From the NCBI GenBank assembly GCA_017467305.1, contig JAFTSM010000017.1, positions 1 to 41,713 of the forward strand: a DNA stretch of 41,713 bases. Reading direction: 5' to 3'. Of this stretch, positions 7,795 to 16,765 are shown piece by piece. Origin of the DNA: Candidatus Gastranaerophilales bacterium (lineage in GTDB: Bacteria > Cyanobacteriota > Vampirovibrionia > Gastranaerophilales > Gastranaerophilaceae). The number at the start of each line of letters is the position of its first letter. Positions within the stretch are counted from its first letter, which is position 1. Made by a program: the position numbers and the translations under genes. Under the pieces are notes generated by a model, which did not search any database, was not told the DNA's origin, and saw nothing but the letters and a program-made list of their open reading frames with translations.

Positions 7795-9099
7795 TTGGAA
7801 TTGAAAAAGATACTACTTGCGTTAATTTTAATCATTACCTCTACATCTTGTTTTGCTGTTATTGATAGAGAAAAAATAACGATCAAAGAAGCAGTAGAAA
7901 TTGCGAGTAAAAATAATTTAGACATACAAGCTTCAAGAATGAATTTGCAAATTGCAGAAAACAATATAAAATCAGCAAATAGCCTGCAAAATCCTTCGAT
8001 AGGAGCACAATTTGAAATGGGGAAAGCAGGCAAAGGAAATCCACAACAAATTGGTGTAATGCAAACTATAGAGCTTGGGAAAAGAGGACCAAGGAAAGAT
8101 TTAGCTAAAGCAAATAAAGAATTAACAAAAAGAGATATTGAATATCTTGAGAATGATTTAAGAATGGATGTAAGAGAAGCTTATACTAACTTATTAGCAA
8201 AAAAAGCTGTACTTACAACAAGAATTCAACAAGAAGAAATACTGAAAGGAATGTTGGATTTTGCAAAACAAAAACATAGTAAAAACAATAGACATAGTAT
8301 TGACGTTTTACAAGCTCAACTTGAAATTAACCAAGTAACAACAGAAGTTAATTCCGCTAAATATGATGTTAAAACAGCATTATATGAATTTAATAAAGTA
8401 ATAAATTGTCCAGATGGCTTTTATGACACAATTGCAGACAATTTTACATCAGAATATAGACCACTTTCAATGCCAAAACCAACAGCCCAAATGCCTAATT
8501 TTGATGAAATATCAAATCAAGCAATGAACAATAGATTTGATATAAAAATTGCATTACAACAAATAGAAGTTGCAGAAAAAGAATTATTAGTTGAACTAAG
8601 GAAAAAAGTTCCAGACTTTGAATTAATAGGTGGATACAGTTATCAAAGCAGAGGAATGTCTGATGATGGAACTTTTAAAAATGGTGCATTTGTTGGGGTT
8701 AATTTTATAAATATACCATTGTTTTATACACATAAACCAGAAATTAAAAATGCAAAACTGAGACTAGAGCAAGCTCATCTTAATTATGCTTCTGTTGAAA
8801 ACAAAGCAGAAAATGACTTAAAAAAAGCATATGAAAAGTTTCTTACAGCACAAATTAACCTAAATTATTATAATGAAACACTATTAGCCAGCTCAGAAGA
8901 ATTAATTAAAGAATCAAGAAAAAGATACAAAGAAGGAAAAATTGATTTAACTACGCTAATTACAATGGAAGAATCATATAGAATGATTATCATTGCACAT
9001 ACATACGCACTAGCTGACTACTATAATGCTTGGAATTACTTCATAAGAGAAGTTAATAACGAGAATTTTAAAGTTACAGAAGAAACGGAAGAAGTTTAA
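7795..9099 (+). CDS. TolC-family outer-membrane efflux protein
   Basis: This is an outer-membrane channel subunit of the TolC/OEP family (434 residues). It has a signal peptide (LLALILIITSTSCFA), then two repeated OEP halves of long helical hairpins (about 30-215 and 235-425) with the usual strand segments between them. The start is TTG: either 7795 (MELKK) or 7801 (MKKILL), the second sitting ten bases after AAAGGAG. It resembles the CzcC-like branch of metal or drug efflux, but no inner-membrane pump or HlyD-type adaptor is adjacent, so the partner must be elsewhere. It ends abutting the convergent alr gene (no gap). Confidence 0.9.
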   Translation: MELKKILLALILIITSTSCFAVIDREKITIKEAVEIASKNNLDIQASRMNLQIAENNIKSANSLQNPSIGAQFEMGKAGKGNPQQIGVMQTIELGKRGPRKDLAKANKELTKRDIEYLENDLRMDVREAYTNLLAKKAVLTTRIQQEEILKGMLDFAKQKHSKNNRHSIDVLQAQLEINQVTTEVNSAKYDVKTALYEFNKVINCPDGFYDTIADNFTSEYRPLSMPKPTAQMPNFDEISNQAMNNRFDIKIALQQIEVAEKELLVELRKKVPDFELIGGYSYQSRGMSDDGTFKNGAFVGVNFINIPLFYTHKPEIKNAKLRLEQAHLNYASVENKAENDLKKAYEKFLTAQINLNYYNETLLASSEELIKESRKRYKEGKIDLTTLITMEESYRMIIIAHTYALADYYNAWNYFIREVNNENFKVTEETEEV

Positions 9100-10224
9100 C
9101 TATCTGGTATAAACTCTTGATAAACGAGCTTTTAAACGGCAAGTTAATTCATAATTAATTGTGCCGAGTTTTTCAGCCCAATCATTAATTGATATATCAT
9201 CTCCAATTAAAGTAATAATATCACCTTCATTCGCATCAATACCACTTATATCAAACATCATCTGATCCATAGTAATATTACCAACTTGAGGAACTTTTTG
9301 ACCATTCAAAATTCCATATATTTTATTTGATAATCTTCTATCAACACCATCGGCATAACCAATAGGAATAGTTGCAATTTTAGTATCTTTTTTTGCAACA
9401 AAAGTATGACAATAGCTAACGCCAGTACCAGATTTTGCCGTATGAATATTAATTATTCTACCTTTTAAACTCATAGCTGGAATTAAATTAGGAACTTCAT
9501 TAGCAAATGAAGGTAAATCTGGAACAAGACCATATAATGCAAGTCCAAGACGAACCATATTGTAATTTTTTTCTTGATACTTTGAAATCGTAGCTGCAGT
9601 ATTAAAACAATGAAGAATTAATCCTTTTGTGTCAACTTGAGAAAGAATATTATCCCAAATTTTCAATTGTTCAAGAGTTTTTTCTTCATTTTCAGCATTT
9701 GCAAAATGAGTAAATATACCTTGAAGTTCAACACATTCCAAACTTTGAACTTTTTTTATAAATTCAACAGCATAATCTTTCTCAACACCAATACGGTTCA
9801 TGCCGGTATCAAGCTTGATATGTGCTTTTGTTTTTAAACCAGTTTTTCTGTAAGTAAGCTTTGCTGCTTCAATATGATTATCTAAAAACATGGATAAAGA
9901 AATATTATTTTGTGCGGCATAATCAAACGCCCAAATAGGTGCAGCGCCTAAAACTAAAATTGGAGATTTAAATTTATTGTTTCTAAGCTCAATTCCCTCA
10001 TCAATTGAAGCAACTCCAAGATAATCGACCCCAGAGGCTAAGAGAGTAGGTGCTATCATTGAACTACCGTGACCATACGCATCAGCTTTTACTACAGCAA
10101 GAATTTTTGTTCCCTCTTTAACAAATGTTTTTAAAGAAAGAATATTTTTTTCGATTGCATCAAGGTTTATTTCAACCCAAGCATCTCTTTTTGTATTTAT
10201 GTTTGATAATCTTTGATACTTCAT
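9100..10224 (-). CDS. alr: Alanine racemase
   Basis: This PLP enzyme interconverts L- and D-alanine for peptidoglycan. The 374 residues are the family length. The PLP-binding lysine is Lys46 in AVVKADAYGHG, and the second catalytic base is Tyr271 in GTGVSYCHTF. The HIKLDTGMNRIG and MDQMMFDISG blocks are also present. No Shine-Dalgarno is visible upstream of the ATG; a TAAAAT box lies seven bases before the ATG on the minus strand, so the mRNA may be leaderless or nearly so. It is divergent from the GT-C genes, 60 bases apart. Confidence 0.97.
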   Translation of the reverse strand: MKYQRLSNINTKRDAWVEINLDAIEKNILSLKTFVKEGTKILAVVKADAYGHGSSMIAPTLLASGVDYLGVASIDEGIELRNNKFKSPILVLGAAPIWAFDYAAQNNISLSMFLDNHIEAAKLTYRKTGLKTKAHIKLDTGMNRIGVEKDYAVEFIKKVQSLECVELQGIFTHFANAENEEKTLEQLKIWDNILSQVDTKGLILHCFNTAATISKYQEKNYNMVRLGLALYGLVPDLPSFANEVPNLIPAMSLKGRIINIHTAKSGTGVSYCHTFVAKKDTKIATIPIGYADGVDRRLSNKIYGILNGQKVPQVGNITMDQMMFDISGIDANEGDIITLIGDDISINDWAEKLGTINYELTCRLKARLSRVYTR

Positions 10225-10284
10225 GATTTACATTTTAGCTTAAAAAATAAAATTTTTGATATACTTTTTTAAGAAAGAGGGAAT

Positions 10285-12027
10285 ATGAGTTTTATAAAAA
10301 ATAAATATATTTTACTTTTGCTTTTATTTATAAATGCTATTTTTTTCATTTTTTCTTTTAACCGTTTTGGGATGTTTTTTATTGATACATCAAGAGAAGT
10401 ATATGTACCAATGGCTATGAATAATGGCGCAATTTTATATAAAGATATTTTTAATGTATATTCACCCCTTGGATATCAAATAAACTCTATTCTGACCAAT
10501 ATCTTTGGTGATAATTTAAGTACATTTTATGTAATTGGTTTTGTCAATTCTCTATTATTTATTATTGGTTTTTATTTAATATCAGATTTATTTTTTAAAA
10601 GAGAAAAGTTAATTTCATTACTGATTTCCCTACTAATAACAACCTCTTGTATTTACGCTGTTTCTTTAGTCAACTACATATTCCCATATTCATATTCTGT
10701 TGTATTTTCTCTAACAATGTTTGTTTATTCATTATATTTTCTACTCAAGTACTTTAGAAATTGTGATAGAATAAACCTCCTACTTTCAAGTTTTTTCTTT
10801 GGAGTTTGCTTAGCATTAAAATATGAATTTCTTCTATTTGGAATTGTTCTTTTAGGAATAGTTTTATACAAAAAAGAAGATATCAAAACGATACTGATAT
10901 CTTTCCTTTTGTTCTTTATAGTACCATTATTTTCATTACTTTCTGTAATTGTTCAAGGATGTACAATATCAGATTTAATAAATGCAACTAAAGAAATTTT
11001 GTTATTAACTACAGCGCAAAGTGTTAAAAAATGCTATGAGTTTTTAGGCTTAATACCAACTATAAAATCGATAAAAGACTTGATTTACTATGCCTTAATA
11101 ACTATTCCTTGTATAGCTATAATATTTATACTATTCTTTAAATTACAAAAAATCAAAAAAAATTATTTGAAATTTTGCTTGATTTTATCCGGAATTTTTT
11201 TAATAACATACCTCCTTAAAAACTCATTTTTTGAAAGTAACTCATATTATTTTAATTGGATTGGCATATCAACTATATTATGCTTGTTATTACACTCTCT
11301 TTTTCTACTTAAAAAGAAAAAAAATAAAATTGTCGATAAGTTATTTTATATTTTATTAATATCAATAATTTTAGCTTCAGCTAAATGTATATGTTCTGTG
11401 AACTTCAACAATTATGGAACATACTACTTCCCATTTTTATTTTTATGTACAACTATATATTGCCACAAATATTTGCCATACCTGTTAAAAATAAAAACAA
11501 AAACAAGTTTAATCACATATAGAAACACTTTCTACTTTATATTAACAATATTGTTTTTGCTATATACACTCTCAAATATTGATAGAAGGAATTTTAGTTT
11601 TACAGAACCAATAAAGACAGATAAAGGCTGTATCTTTGTTGATAACACCAAAAATATTGCAATTAATAAGTCAATTACTTACATAAAAGAGATGACAAAA
11701 GAAGATGATACAATCCTTGTTTTACCAGAAGGAGCAATGATTAACTATCTTACAAATAGAAAATCACACAATAAATTCTATTACTTAATACCACCAAACA
11801 TAGAAGTTTTTGGTGAAGAAAATATAGTAAATGAATTAGAAAAAGATTTACCAGAATATATGATAATACAACCAATGTCTTTTAATAATTTCTATGAAAC
11901 TTATTTTTGTGAAAGTTTTGGAAAGAAAATTTGTAATTTAATTCCAAAATACTATGAAAAGCCAATCATATTTGGAGATAATTTCTGGCTAGCAATTTAT
12001 AAAAAGAAAGAGCTAAATGAAAAATAA
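10285..12027 (+). CDS. GT-C-type integral membrane glycosyltransferase (copy 1)
   Basis: This is a large membrane protein (580 residues, 11 or more hydrophobic segments). The first extracytoplasmic loop carries D34-T-S-R37-E38 and then the YKDIFNVYSPLGY block, typical of polyprenyl-phosphate-sugar-dependent GT-C enzymes (GT39/ArnT/PMT-like), where the loop acid is catalytic. A soluble C-terminal domain of about 120 residues (LPEGAMINYLTNR, YLIPPNIEVFGEE) faces the envelope. The next gene is a paralogue overlapping by 11 bases. It probably adds a sugar to a surface polysaccharide, lipid or protein; the substrate is unknown. The start has an AGAGGGA site. Confidence 0.85.
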   Translation: MSFIKNKYILLLLLFINAIFFIFSFNRFGMFFIDTSREVYVPMAMNNGAILYKDIFNVYSPLGYQINSILTNIFGDNLSTFYVIGFVNSLLFIIGFYLISDLFFKREKLISLLISLLITTSCIYAVSLVNYIFPYSYSVVFSLTMFVYSLYFLLKYFRNCDRINLLLSSFFFGVCLALKYEFLLFGIVLLGIVLYKKEDIKTILISFLLFFIVPLFSLLSVIVQGCTISDLINATKEILLLTTAQSVKKCYEFLGLIPTIKSIKDLIYYALITIPCIAIIFILFFKLQKIKKNYLKFCLILSGIFLITYLLKNSFFESNSYYFNWIGISTILCLLLHSLFLLKKKKNKIVDKLFYILLISIILASAKCICSVNFNNYGTYYFPFLFLCTTIYCHKYLPYLLKIKTKTSLITYRNTFYFILTILFLLYTLSNIDRRNFSFTEPIKTDKGCIFVDNTKNIAINKSITYIKEMTKEDDTILVLPEGAMINYLTNRKSHNKFYYLIPPNIEVFGEENIVNELEKDLPEYMIIQPMSFNNFYETYFCESFGKKICNLIPKYYEKPIIFGDNFWLAIYKKKELNEK

Positions 12028-13531
12028 AACAGAACTATTTTATATTTTATTATTGATTGTTTTTGTAATTATAGCATTTTTATTTTTTGGTAAAAATATT
12101 TATTCACCATATTCAGATATTGGTCGAGAATTATACATAACAGAACAAGTAAAAAATGGAGCTATATTATATAAAGATATTTTTAATGTATATTCACCAT
12201 TAGGATATTGGGTAAATGCATTAATAGTAAAATTATTAGGAAATCAATTAAATACTTTTTACTATATTGGTTTATCTCTATCTGTATTAACAATTATCCC
12301 AATATTTTTAATTAGTAAAGCGTACACAAATAAACATTTAGCATTTTTTATAGCACTATTTTTAGTATATTCTTGTACATTTTATCCTTCAATTTCAAAT
12401 TGGATAACCCCATATTCATATTCTATAGTATATGCTTTGTGTAGTACATTATGGTCTTTTTATTTTTTACATAGTTACATAGATAAAAAAGAAAAAAAAT
12501 ACATATACATTGCAAGCTTTTTATCCGGATTAAGTATTTGCTTCAAATATGAATTTTGTGGTCTATATATTTTTATTTTATGTGTTGCTATATATAAAAA
12601 AGAGTTTCTTAAAACTTTTTTATACAGTGTAATTATCCCAATTATTTGTTTTCTTATTTTACTTTTTCAAGGATGTACACTACAAACATTTCAAGAAGCA
12701 TTTATTTATATGATTGGTATATCTAAAAGTGATTCTACACAGTATTTTTATGAATATGCAAAAATAGCCCCAACTATTGAAAATATTAAATACTCATTTA
12801 TGAATATTCTTTATCAAAATTTTAAAAGTATTTTTGCACCAATTTGTATAATAAATTTTGTTTTATTAATAATTAATCTAAAAAGAAAAAATAAATCATT
12901 AGCATTGTTGCTTTTTGTGAGTCTTATAACTAGTATCAAATCACTTGGTGGGATATCCTTTGAAATATATGGTACATATTTCTTTCCACTATTATTTATT
13001 GCATTAGTATCAAGCTTATACAAAACAGAGAAGAAAATAAGAACAATTTATCTATGTATTATTTGTTTCATACTAACAATTTTCTATTTTTCATTCACAG
13101 TAACTGAAACAAAAAAACTGACACAAATAAACACACAAAAAGGTGAAATGAATATTCCAATAGTCTTCTACAATTCAACTATCGAAATTCTTGACTATTT
13201 AAAAGATACAAAAAATAAAAATATATTAATTTTTCCAGAAGGTACAATAATTAATTACTTAACTAATACAACTTCAGATGATTATTTATATTATTTAATT
13301 CCTCCAAATAATGATATTTTTGATGAGAGTTTTATTAAAGATAAAATAAAACAAGGAAAAATGAATTATATTATAACAACCAACATTCAATATCCTTGGT
13401 TCAATGAAAAATCATTTATGACAGGCTGGGGAAAAGAATATATAGAAATAATTAAGGAAGAATATAAACAAGAAATGATAATTGGTGAAAACCTAAAATT
13501 CTATGTTTACAAACATGATATAATTAAATAA
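12017..13531 (+). CDS. GT-C-type integral membrane glycosyltransferase (copy 2)
   Basis: This tandem paralogue of the preceding gene (504 residues) keeps the same architecture. The D34-I-G-R37-E38 loop aligns residue for residue with copy 1, and the NGAILYKDIFNVYSPLGY block is almost identical. The C-terminal soluble part repeats FPEGTIINYLTNT and YYLIPPNNDIFDE. The 11-base overlap implies translational coupling. Copy 2 is about 75 residues shorter, mainly in the middle membrane region. The pair looks like an old duplication with retained function, perhaps adding successive sugars. Confidence 0.85.
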   Translation: MKNKTELFYILLLIVFVIIAFLFFGKNIYSPYSDIGRELYITEQVKNGAILYKDIFNVYSPLGYWVNALIVKLLGNQLNTFYYIGLSLSVLTIIPIFLISKAYTNKHLAFFIALFLVYSCTFYPSISNWITPYSYSIVYALCSTLWSFYFLHSYIDKKEKKYIYIASFLSGLSICFKYEFCGLYIFILCVAIYKKEFLKTFLYSVIIPIICFLILLFQGCTLQTFQEAFIYMIGISKSDSTQYFYEYAKIAPTIENIKYSFMNILYQNFKSIFAPICIINFVLLIINLKRKNKSLALLLFVSLITSIKSLGGISFEIYGTYFFPLLFIALVSSLYKTEKKIRTIYLCIICFILTIFYFSFTVTETKKLTQINTQKGEMNIPIVFYNSTIEILDYLKDTKNKNILIFPEGTIINYLTNTTSDDYLYYLIPPNNDIFDESFIKDKIKQGKMNYIITTNIQYPWFNEKSFMTGWGKEYIEIIKEEYKQEMIIGENLKFYVYKHDIIK

Positions 13532-13547
13532 AAGATTGGGAATTATT

Positions 13548-13868
13548 ATGAATAAAGAAGAACAATTAAAAATAATAGAAGAAATGCAAGCAGTAGTTGA
13601 ACAAATGAAACTTGATGATTTAGAAGAAGATCCAAGCTTAGCAGATGAAATGTTTGAATGTTCTTGCTGCGGAAAGACTGAGTCTCTTGCTGGTTCAGTG
13701 CAATATGGTAAATACAGACTATGCAATAACTGTGTTTTACTTGCTGAGACTGGTTTAGAAATCGGTAAGTTTAAAGATGTTAATGAACTAATTAAGGCAA
13801 TGGAAGATACAAGACTTGAAGAAATGTGTGAATTTATTAAACAAGAAGAAAAAAGAGAAACAAACTAA
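13548..13868 (+). CDS. Small protein with ClpX-type C4 zinc finger
   Basis: This is a 106-residue acidic protein. A helical N-terminus of about 35 residues (Glu/Leu-rich) is followed by a C4 zinc finger, Cys38/Cys41 and Cys59/Cys62 (CSCCGKTE...RLCNNC), spaced like the ClpX N-terminal zinc-binding domain, then a helical tail. No AAA+ part is present. The ATG at 13548 is chosen over the in-frame TTG at 13536 because it is the first ATG and agrees with the spacing from GGGA. It abuts the metalloprotease gene without a gap, so the two are probably coupled. A second stand-alone finger of this type is at 36321. Possible adaptor or dimerisation module. Confidence 0.8.
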   Translation: MNKEEQLKIIEEMQAVVEQMKLDDLEEDPSLADEMFECSCCGKTESLAGSVQYGKYRLCNNCVLLAETGLEIGKFKDVNELIKAMEDTRLEEMCEFIKQEEKRETN

Positions 13869-14651
13869 ATGCACAGATTAACTTATTTAAATGAACATTT
13901 AAAAAAAGGATGCTTAATTCGTTGGCCAAACGAATGTTTCCCTTTGCCAGTATACATAGCGCCTTGTAGTTGGTATTCTATGACAGAAGCAGACAAACTT
14001 GCTTATATGAATATGGTTATTGAAGCCTTTAACACTTGGGAAAGAGTTGGTGAAGGCAAATTTTCATTCTATTTAGTTAATAGTTTAAATGATTCGCAAT
14101 TGAATGTTGAATGGAGAAGAGTTGATAGAAAATCACTAGGAAATTGTTCTTTTAACTACGACAATCAATCAAGACTTTATTCAGCAGAAGTATCAATTGG
14201 TATTTCTGATGGTATATTGCATAAACAATATATGGATGAAAATGAGGTATACCACACAATTTTGCACGAAATAGGTCACGCATTAGGTCTTGGGCACTCA
14301 ACAAACCCAGCAGATATTATGTACACACCACACCAATATGGTGTAACAACTTTATCAGAAAGAGATATAGATAGCATTAGGTGGTTGTACTCTTTACCAT
14401 ATGGCTCATCTATAAGTAGCCTAAATACTACATATTCAACAAGTTACAATAATATTGATGATATTATTATGCACATTGTTTCTGGTGAAGCAGAATCTGA
14501 ATTTCAACGAACAATGAACAATATACAACAAACACCAAAAAGAAATTTAGAGGAAGACCAGAAAAAACTTGCACAAATGGGAAGATTTAATATGGCAATA
14601 CAAAATATAAGACTTCCAAAAGAAATTACAGATAAATTTAAAGATATGTAA
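13869..14651 (+). CDS. Matrixin-like zinc metalloprotease
   Basis: This is a 260-residue metzincin-type peptidase. The zinc site HEIGHALGLGH uses His133, Glu134 (catalytic), His137 and His143, and the Met-turn methionine is Met151 in ADIMYTPH. This matches the M10/matrixin layout. No signal peptide or propeptide cysteine switch is visible, unlike secreted matrixins, so it acts either in the cytoplasm or is exported by an unrecognised route. The C-terminal 90 residues are a Ser/Gln-rich linker plus a helix. Its start codon follows the stop of the zinc-finger gene directly. The target is unknown. Confidence 0.88.
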   Translation: MHRLTYLNEHLKKGCLIRWPNECFPLPVYIAPCSWYSMTEADKLAYMNMVIEAFNTWERVGEGKFSFYLVNSLNDSQLNVEWRRVDRKSLGNCSFNYDNQSRLYSAEVSIGISDGILHKQYMDENEVYHTILHEIGHALGLGHSTNPADIMYTPHQYGVTTLSERDIDSIRWLYSLPYGSSISSLNTTYSTSYNNIDDIIMHIVSGEAESEFQRTMNNIQQTPKRNLEEDQKKLAQMGRFNMAIQNIRLPKEITDKFKDM

Positions 14652-14672
14652 TTTTTGTGCAATAATAGATAC

Positions 14673-15001
14673 GAGAGCAGTCGAACAATCGCGTATAGTT
14701 TTGACTATATGAGGAAAGTCCGAACACCTTAGGGCAGAACGACGGATAACATCCGCACGAGGCAACTCGCTGACTAGTGCCACAGAAAAGAAAACAACCA
14801 AATGGTTCAGGTGCAACGGTAGTGTAAAAGACTACCAGAGGTATTGAAAAATACCTGCTCGGTAAACTCCGTTCGGGTGCAAGATTGACTTAAAGATTAA
14901 GGTGACCCGCCATCTTTAGAAAAATCGCTTGAGCTGTAGGGCAACCTACTTCCCAGACAGATGATTGTTTAGAAACAGAATTCGGCTTATGAACTGCTCT
15001 C
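14673..15001 (+). ncRNA. rnpB: RNase P RNA (catalytic subunit)
   Basis: This is the ribozyme that removes 5' leaders from tRNA precursors. The ends form helix P1 (GAGAGCAGT at 14673 pairing with ACTGCTCTC ending 15001). Conserved elements in order are GAGGAAAGTCCGAACACC (14711 on), GTGCCACAGAAA, the GGTAAACTCC region, GCAAGATTGAC, AGGTGACCCGCC (the L15 GGU that pairs with tRNA CCA), and the 3' CAGACAGATGATTGT block with ACAGAATTCGGCTTAT. This is the ancestral type A layout at about 329 nt, with a compact P3. It lies 21 bases after the metalloprotease and ends 6 bases before the stop of the convergent gene. Confidence 0.95.
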
Positions 15002-15007
15002 ATTTTA

Positions 15008-15886
15008 TTAGAAAATAAGTGATTTATCTCGCATAAATCTTTCTAACTTTTTAATTCTTTCTTCATTTTCTTTCATATTTGGATAAGTAACAGTCGCAAC
15101 CTCACAAATATCAATTCTGTCTTTAGTTAATTCTTCATCAAGCACAGGAACTCGATCAGCAACACTTGTTGTTAAATCAAGTTTTCTATTAGCTTCAAGT
15201 CTAGTTTGAACCTTTGGCAAATTAGAACCATATATTTGTGCTGCAGATGCTCTATCTTTAATTGCAGCATAGGCACATTCTAATAAGTATCTTTTAACGG
15301 CTATCTCAATTGGTTTAATTTCCTCATAAGCAGCTTCAGAAACAGTCTTACCACCAAGGTCAACCTCATCACCATTACCAATTAATTGCAATAAAGTATA
15401 CTTACGATCTAACATCTGCTTATGAACTTCAAACCCAGCACTTATTGTAAATGCTAATGAAGGATTCATCGCAATATAATTTTGCAAACCAATAATCCTA
15501 TTAGAAATTTTATCAGATTTTGTCAGCAAAAGTTCTACACAAGGATTCTCTTCATCACGAGGCTCAATATCAATTTTATATTGGTCTGCTAAAGTTGGAG
15601 TAAAAACTTGTAAAGAAGCTGGTTTTTCTCTAAACTCTAAACGGGGATAATTAGAATAACCTCTTCTAATAAAACAATCTTGATTTGGATATAATTGTGC
15701 AATTTCATTAAATAACAATTCATCACGCCTATTTAACTTGGGGGGAAATCTAGAATCAGCTGTTCTACCTAAATCTACATTTCTCTCAACATAAATCGAA
15801 CCAAAAGAAACATCTTTTGATTTATTATTAGCCCTATTTACTTTTGGGAAAGAATTTTTAAAATTTGATATTGAAGAAATATTCAT
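15008..15886 (-). CDS. Unknown protein with MNISSI...VSFGS N-terminal tag
   Basis: This is a 292-residue protein with no recognised domain. The ATG at 15886 is chosen because GGAG lies seven bases upstream; an upstream in-frame start (15904) lacks a site. The N-terminus is a Ser/Asn-rich, apparently unstructured head ending in DVSFGS (about residue 32). This pattern recurs on the protein at 16037 and, in weaker form, on those at 7247 and 19328. The rest is a soluble mixed alpha/beta protein (for example NRRDELLFNEIAQLYPNQD) with no transmembrane segment. It is divergent from the 16037 gene. It looks lineage-restricted; no function is proposed. Confidence 0.78.
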   Translation of the reverse strand: MNISSISNFKNSFPKVNRANNKSKDVSFGSIYVERNVDLGRTADSRFPPKLNRRDELLFNEIAQLYPNQDCFIRRGYSNYPRLEFREKPASLQVFTPTLADQYKIDIEPRDEENPCVELLLTKSDKISNRIIGLQNYIAMNPSLAFTISAGFEVHKQMLDRKYTLLQLIGNGDEVDLGGKTVSEAAYEEIKPIEIAVKRYLLECAYAAIKDRASAAQIYGSNLPKVQTRLEANRKLDLTTSVADRVPVLDEELTKDRIDICEVATVTYPNMKENEERIKKLERFMRDKSLIF

Positions 15887-16036
15887 TTCAATCTCCTTAC
15901 CCAAAATAATGTGTGTAAATAAAAAAATTGCGATTTTTTTATTTATTGTAAAAAAAAATTAACATTTATTCTCTTTTTGACAATTTAAATCTTTTTTTTG
16001 CATTGAAGTAGGAGAAGTAAGGCTAGCTATAAATTT

Positions 16037-16765
16037 ATGAAAATAAGTTCTGTTCCCAATAATATAAATAATTCGAACAATAAAAAAGAAAATACTTCTT
16101 TTAAAGGTTCAACTGGAGTTATCTACTTACCAAATGTAATAGGTGAAGTAGGTAAATTTATTGGTGAACATGTTGGTATTCCAGAAAAGAAGCTTATTCA
16201 AAATACTACAGCCTTATATTTACAGCCACACTTCGATTTAAAATACGGGGAAGATGATGAGAAAGTAGATGTTGCAATAAAATCAGCATCAAAAGCAATA
16301 GCTGGTGGAATAACCGGCGTTACAATCAGAGCAGCAGCAATTTCGTTCTTTCAACGAAAAATTAATTTTGACCCACTAAATAGGTCAATAATTAACAAAT
16401 TACTTTTGCCGGAAAAAGCAGAAGAAATGTACAGAAAAAGTAACTGTTTGGCAAAGACAAGACTTAAAATGTACAATGAAACACTTGGTACAGTAGCATC
16501 AATAGCAATAATGACTTTGTTTACAAATAAAAATATTGATGTACCATTAACTGCATTTTTTCAAGATATGATAGGTGGAGTAATTAAAGAAAATAAAACT
16601 TGGTCACGTTCAATTTATGATGTTTGCGAAGAAAGACGCAAAAAATTTGAAAATTTTACAAAAGCAACAGAAGAAAAAGTTCTTACAGTAAAAAATAAAG
16701 CACAAAGAATTGTTGAAATAATAAAAAACGAAACGACAAAAGAATCAAGGGGTGAAACTAAATGA
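16037..16765 (+). CDS. Unknown protein with MKISSV...TSFKGS N-terminal tag
   Basis: This is a 242-residue protein of unknown function. The head MKISSVPNNINNSNNKKEN is Asn/Lys-rich and runs into TSFKGS at about 20-25, the clearest example of the N-terminal pattern in this window. A hydrophobic region at about 85-115 (AGGITGVTIRAAAISFF) may enter the membrane. The tail is Lys-rich and helical. An AGGAG about 20 bases upstream is poorly placed; TATAAA ends only three bases before the ATG. It overlaps the next gene by 4 bases (ATGA), so the two are translated together and probably act together. Confidence 0.75.
   Translation: MKISSVPNNINNSNNKKENTSFKGSTGVIYLPNVIGEVGKFIGEHVGIPEKKLIQNTTALYLQPHFDLKYGEDDEKVDVAIKSASKAIAGGITGVTIRAAAISFFQRKINFDPLNRSIINKLLLPEKAEEMYRKSNCLAKTRLKMYNETLGTVASIAIMTLFTNKNIDVPLTAFFQDMIGGVIKENKTWSRSIYDVCEERRKKFENFTKATEEKVLTVKNKAQRIVEIIKNETTKESRGETK

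Noticed and set aside
14547-14816. Minus-strand reading frame across the protease end and rnpB
   Set aside because: It lies over the RNase P RNA and a secure protease gene; no ribosome binding site.
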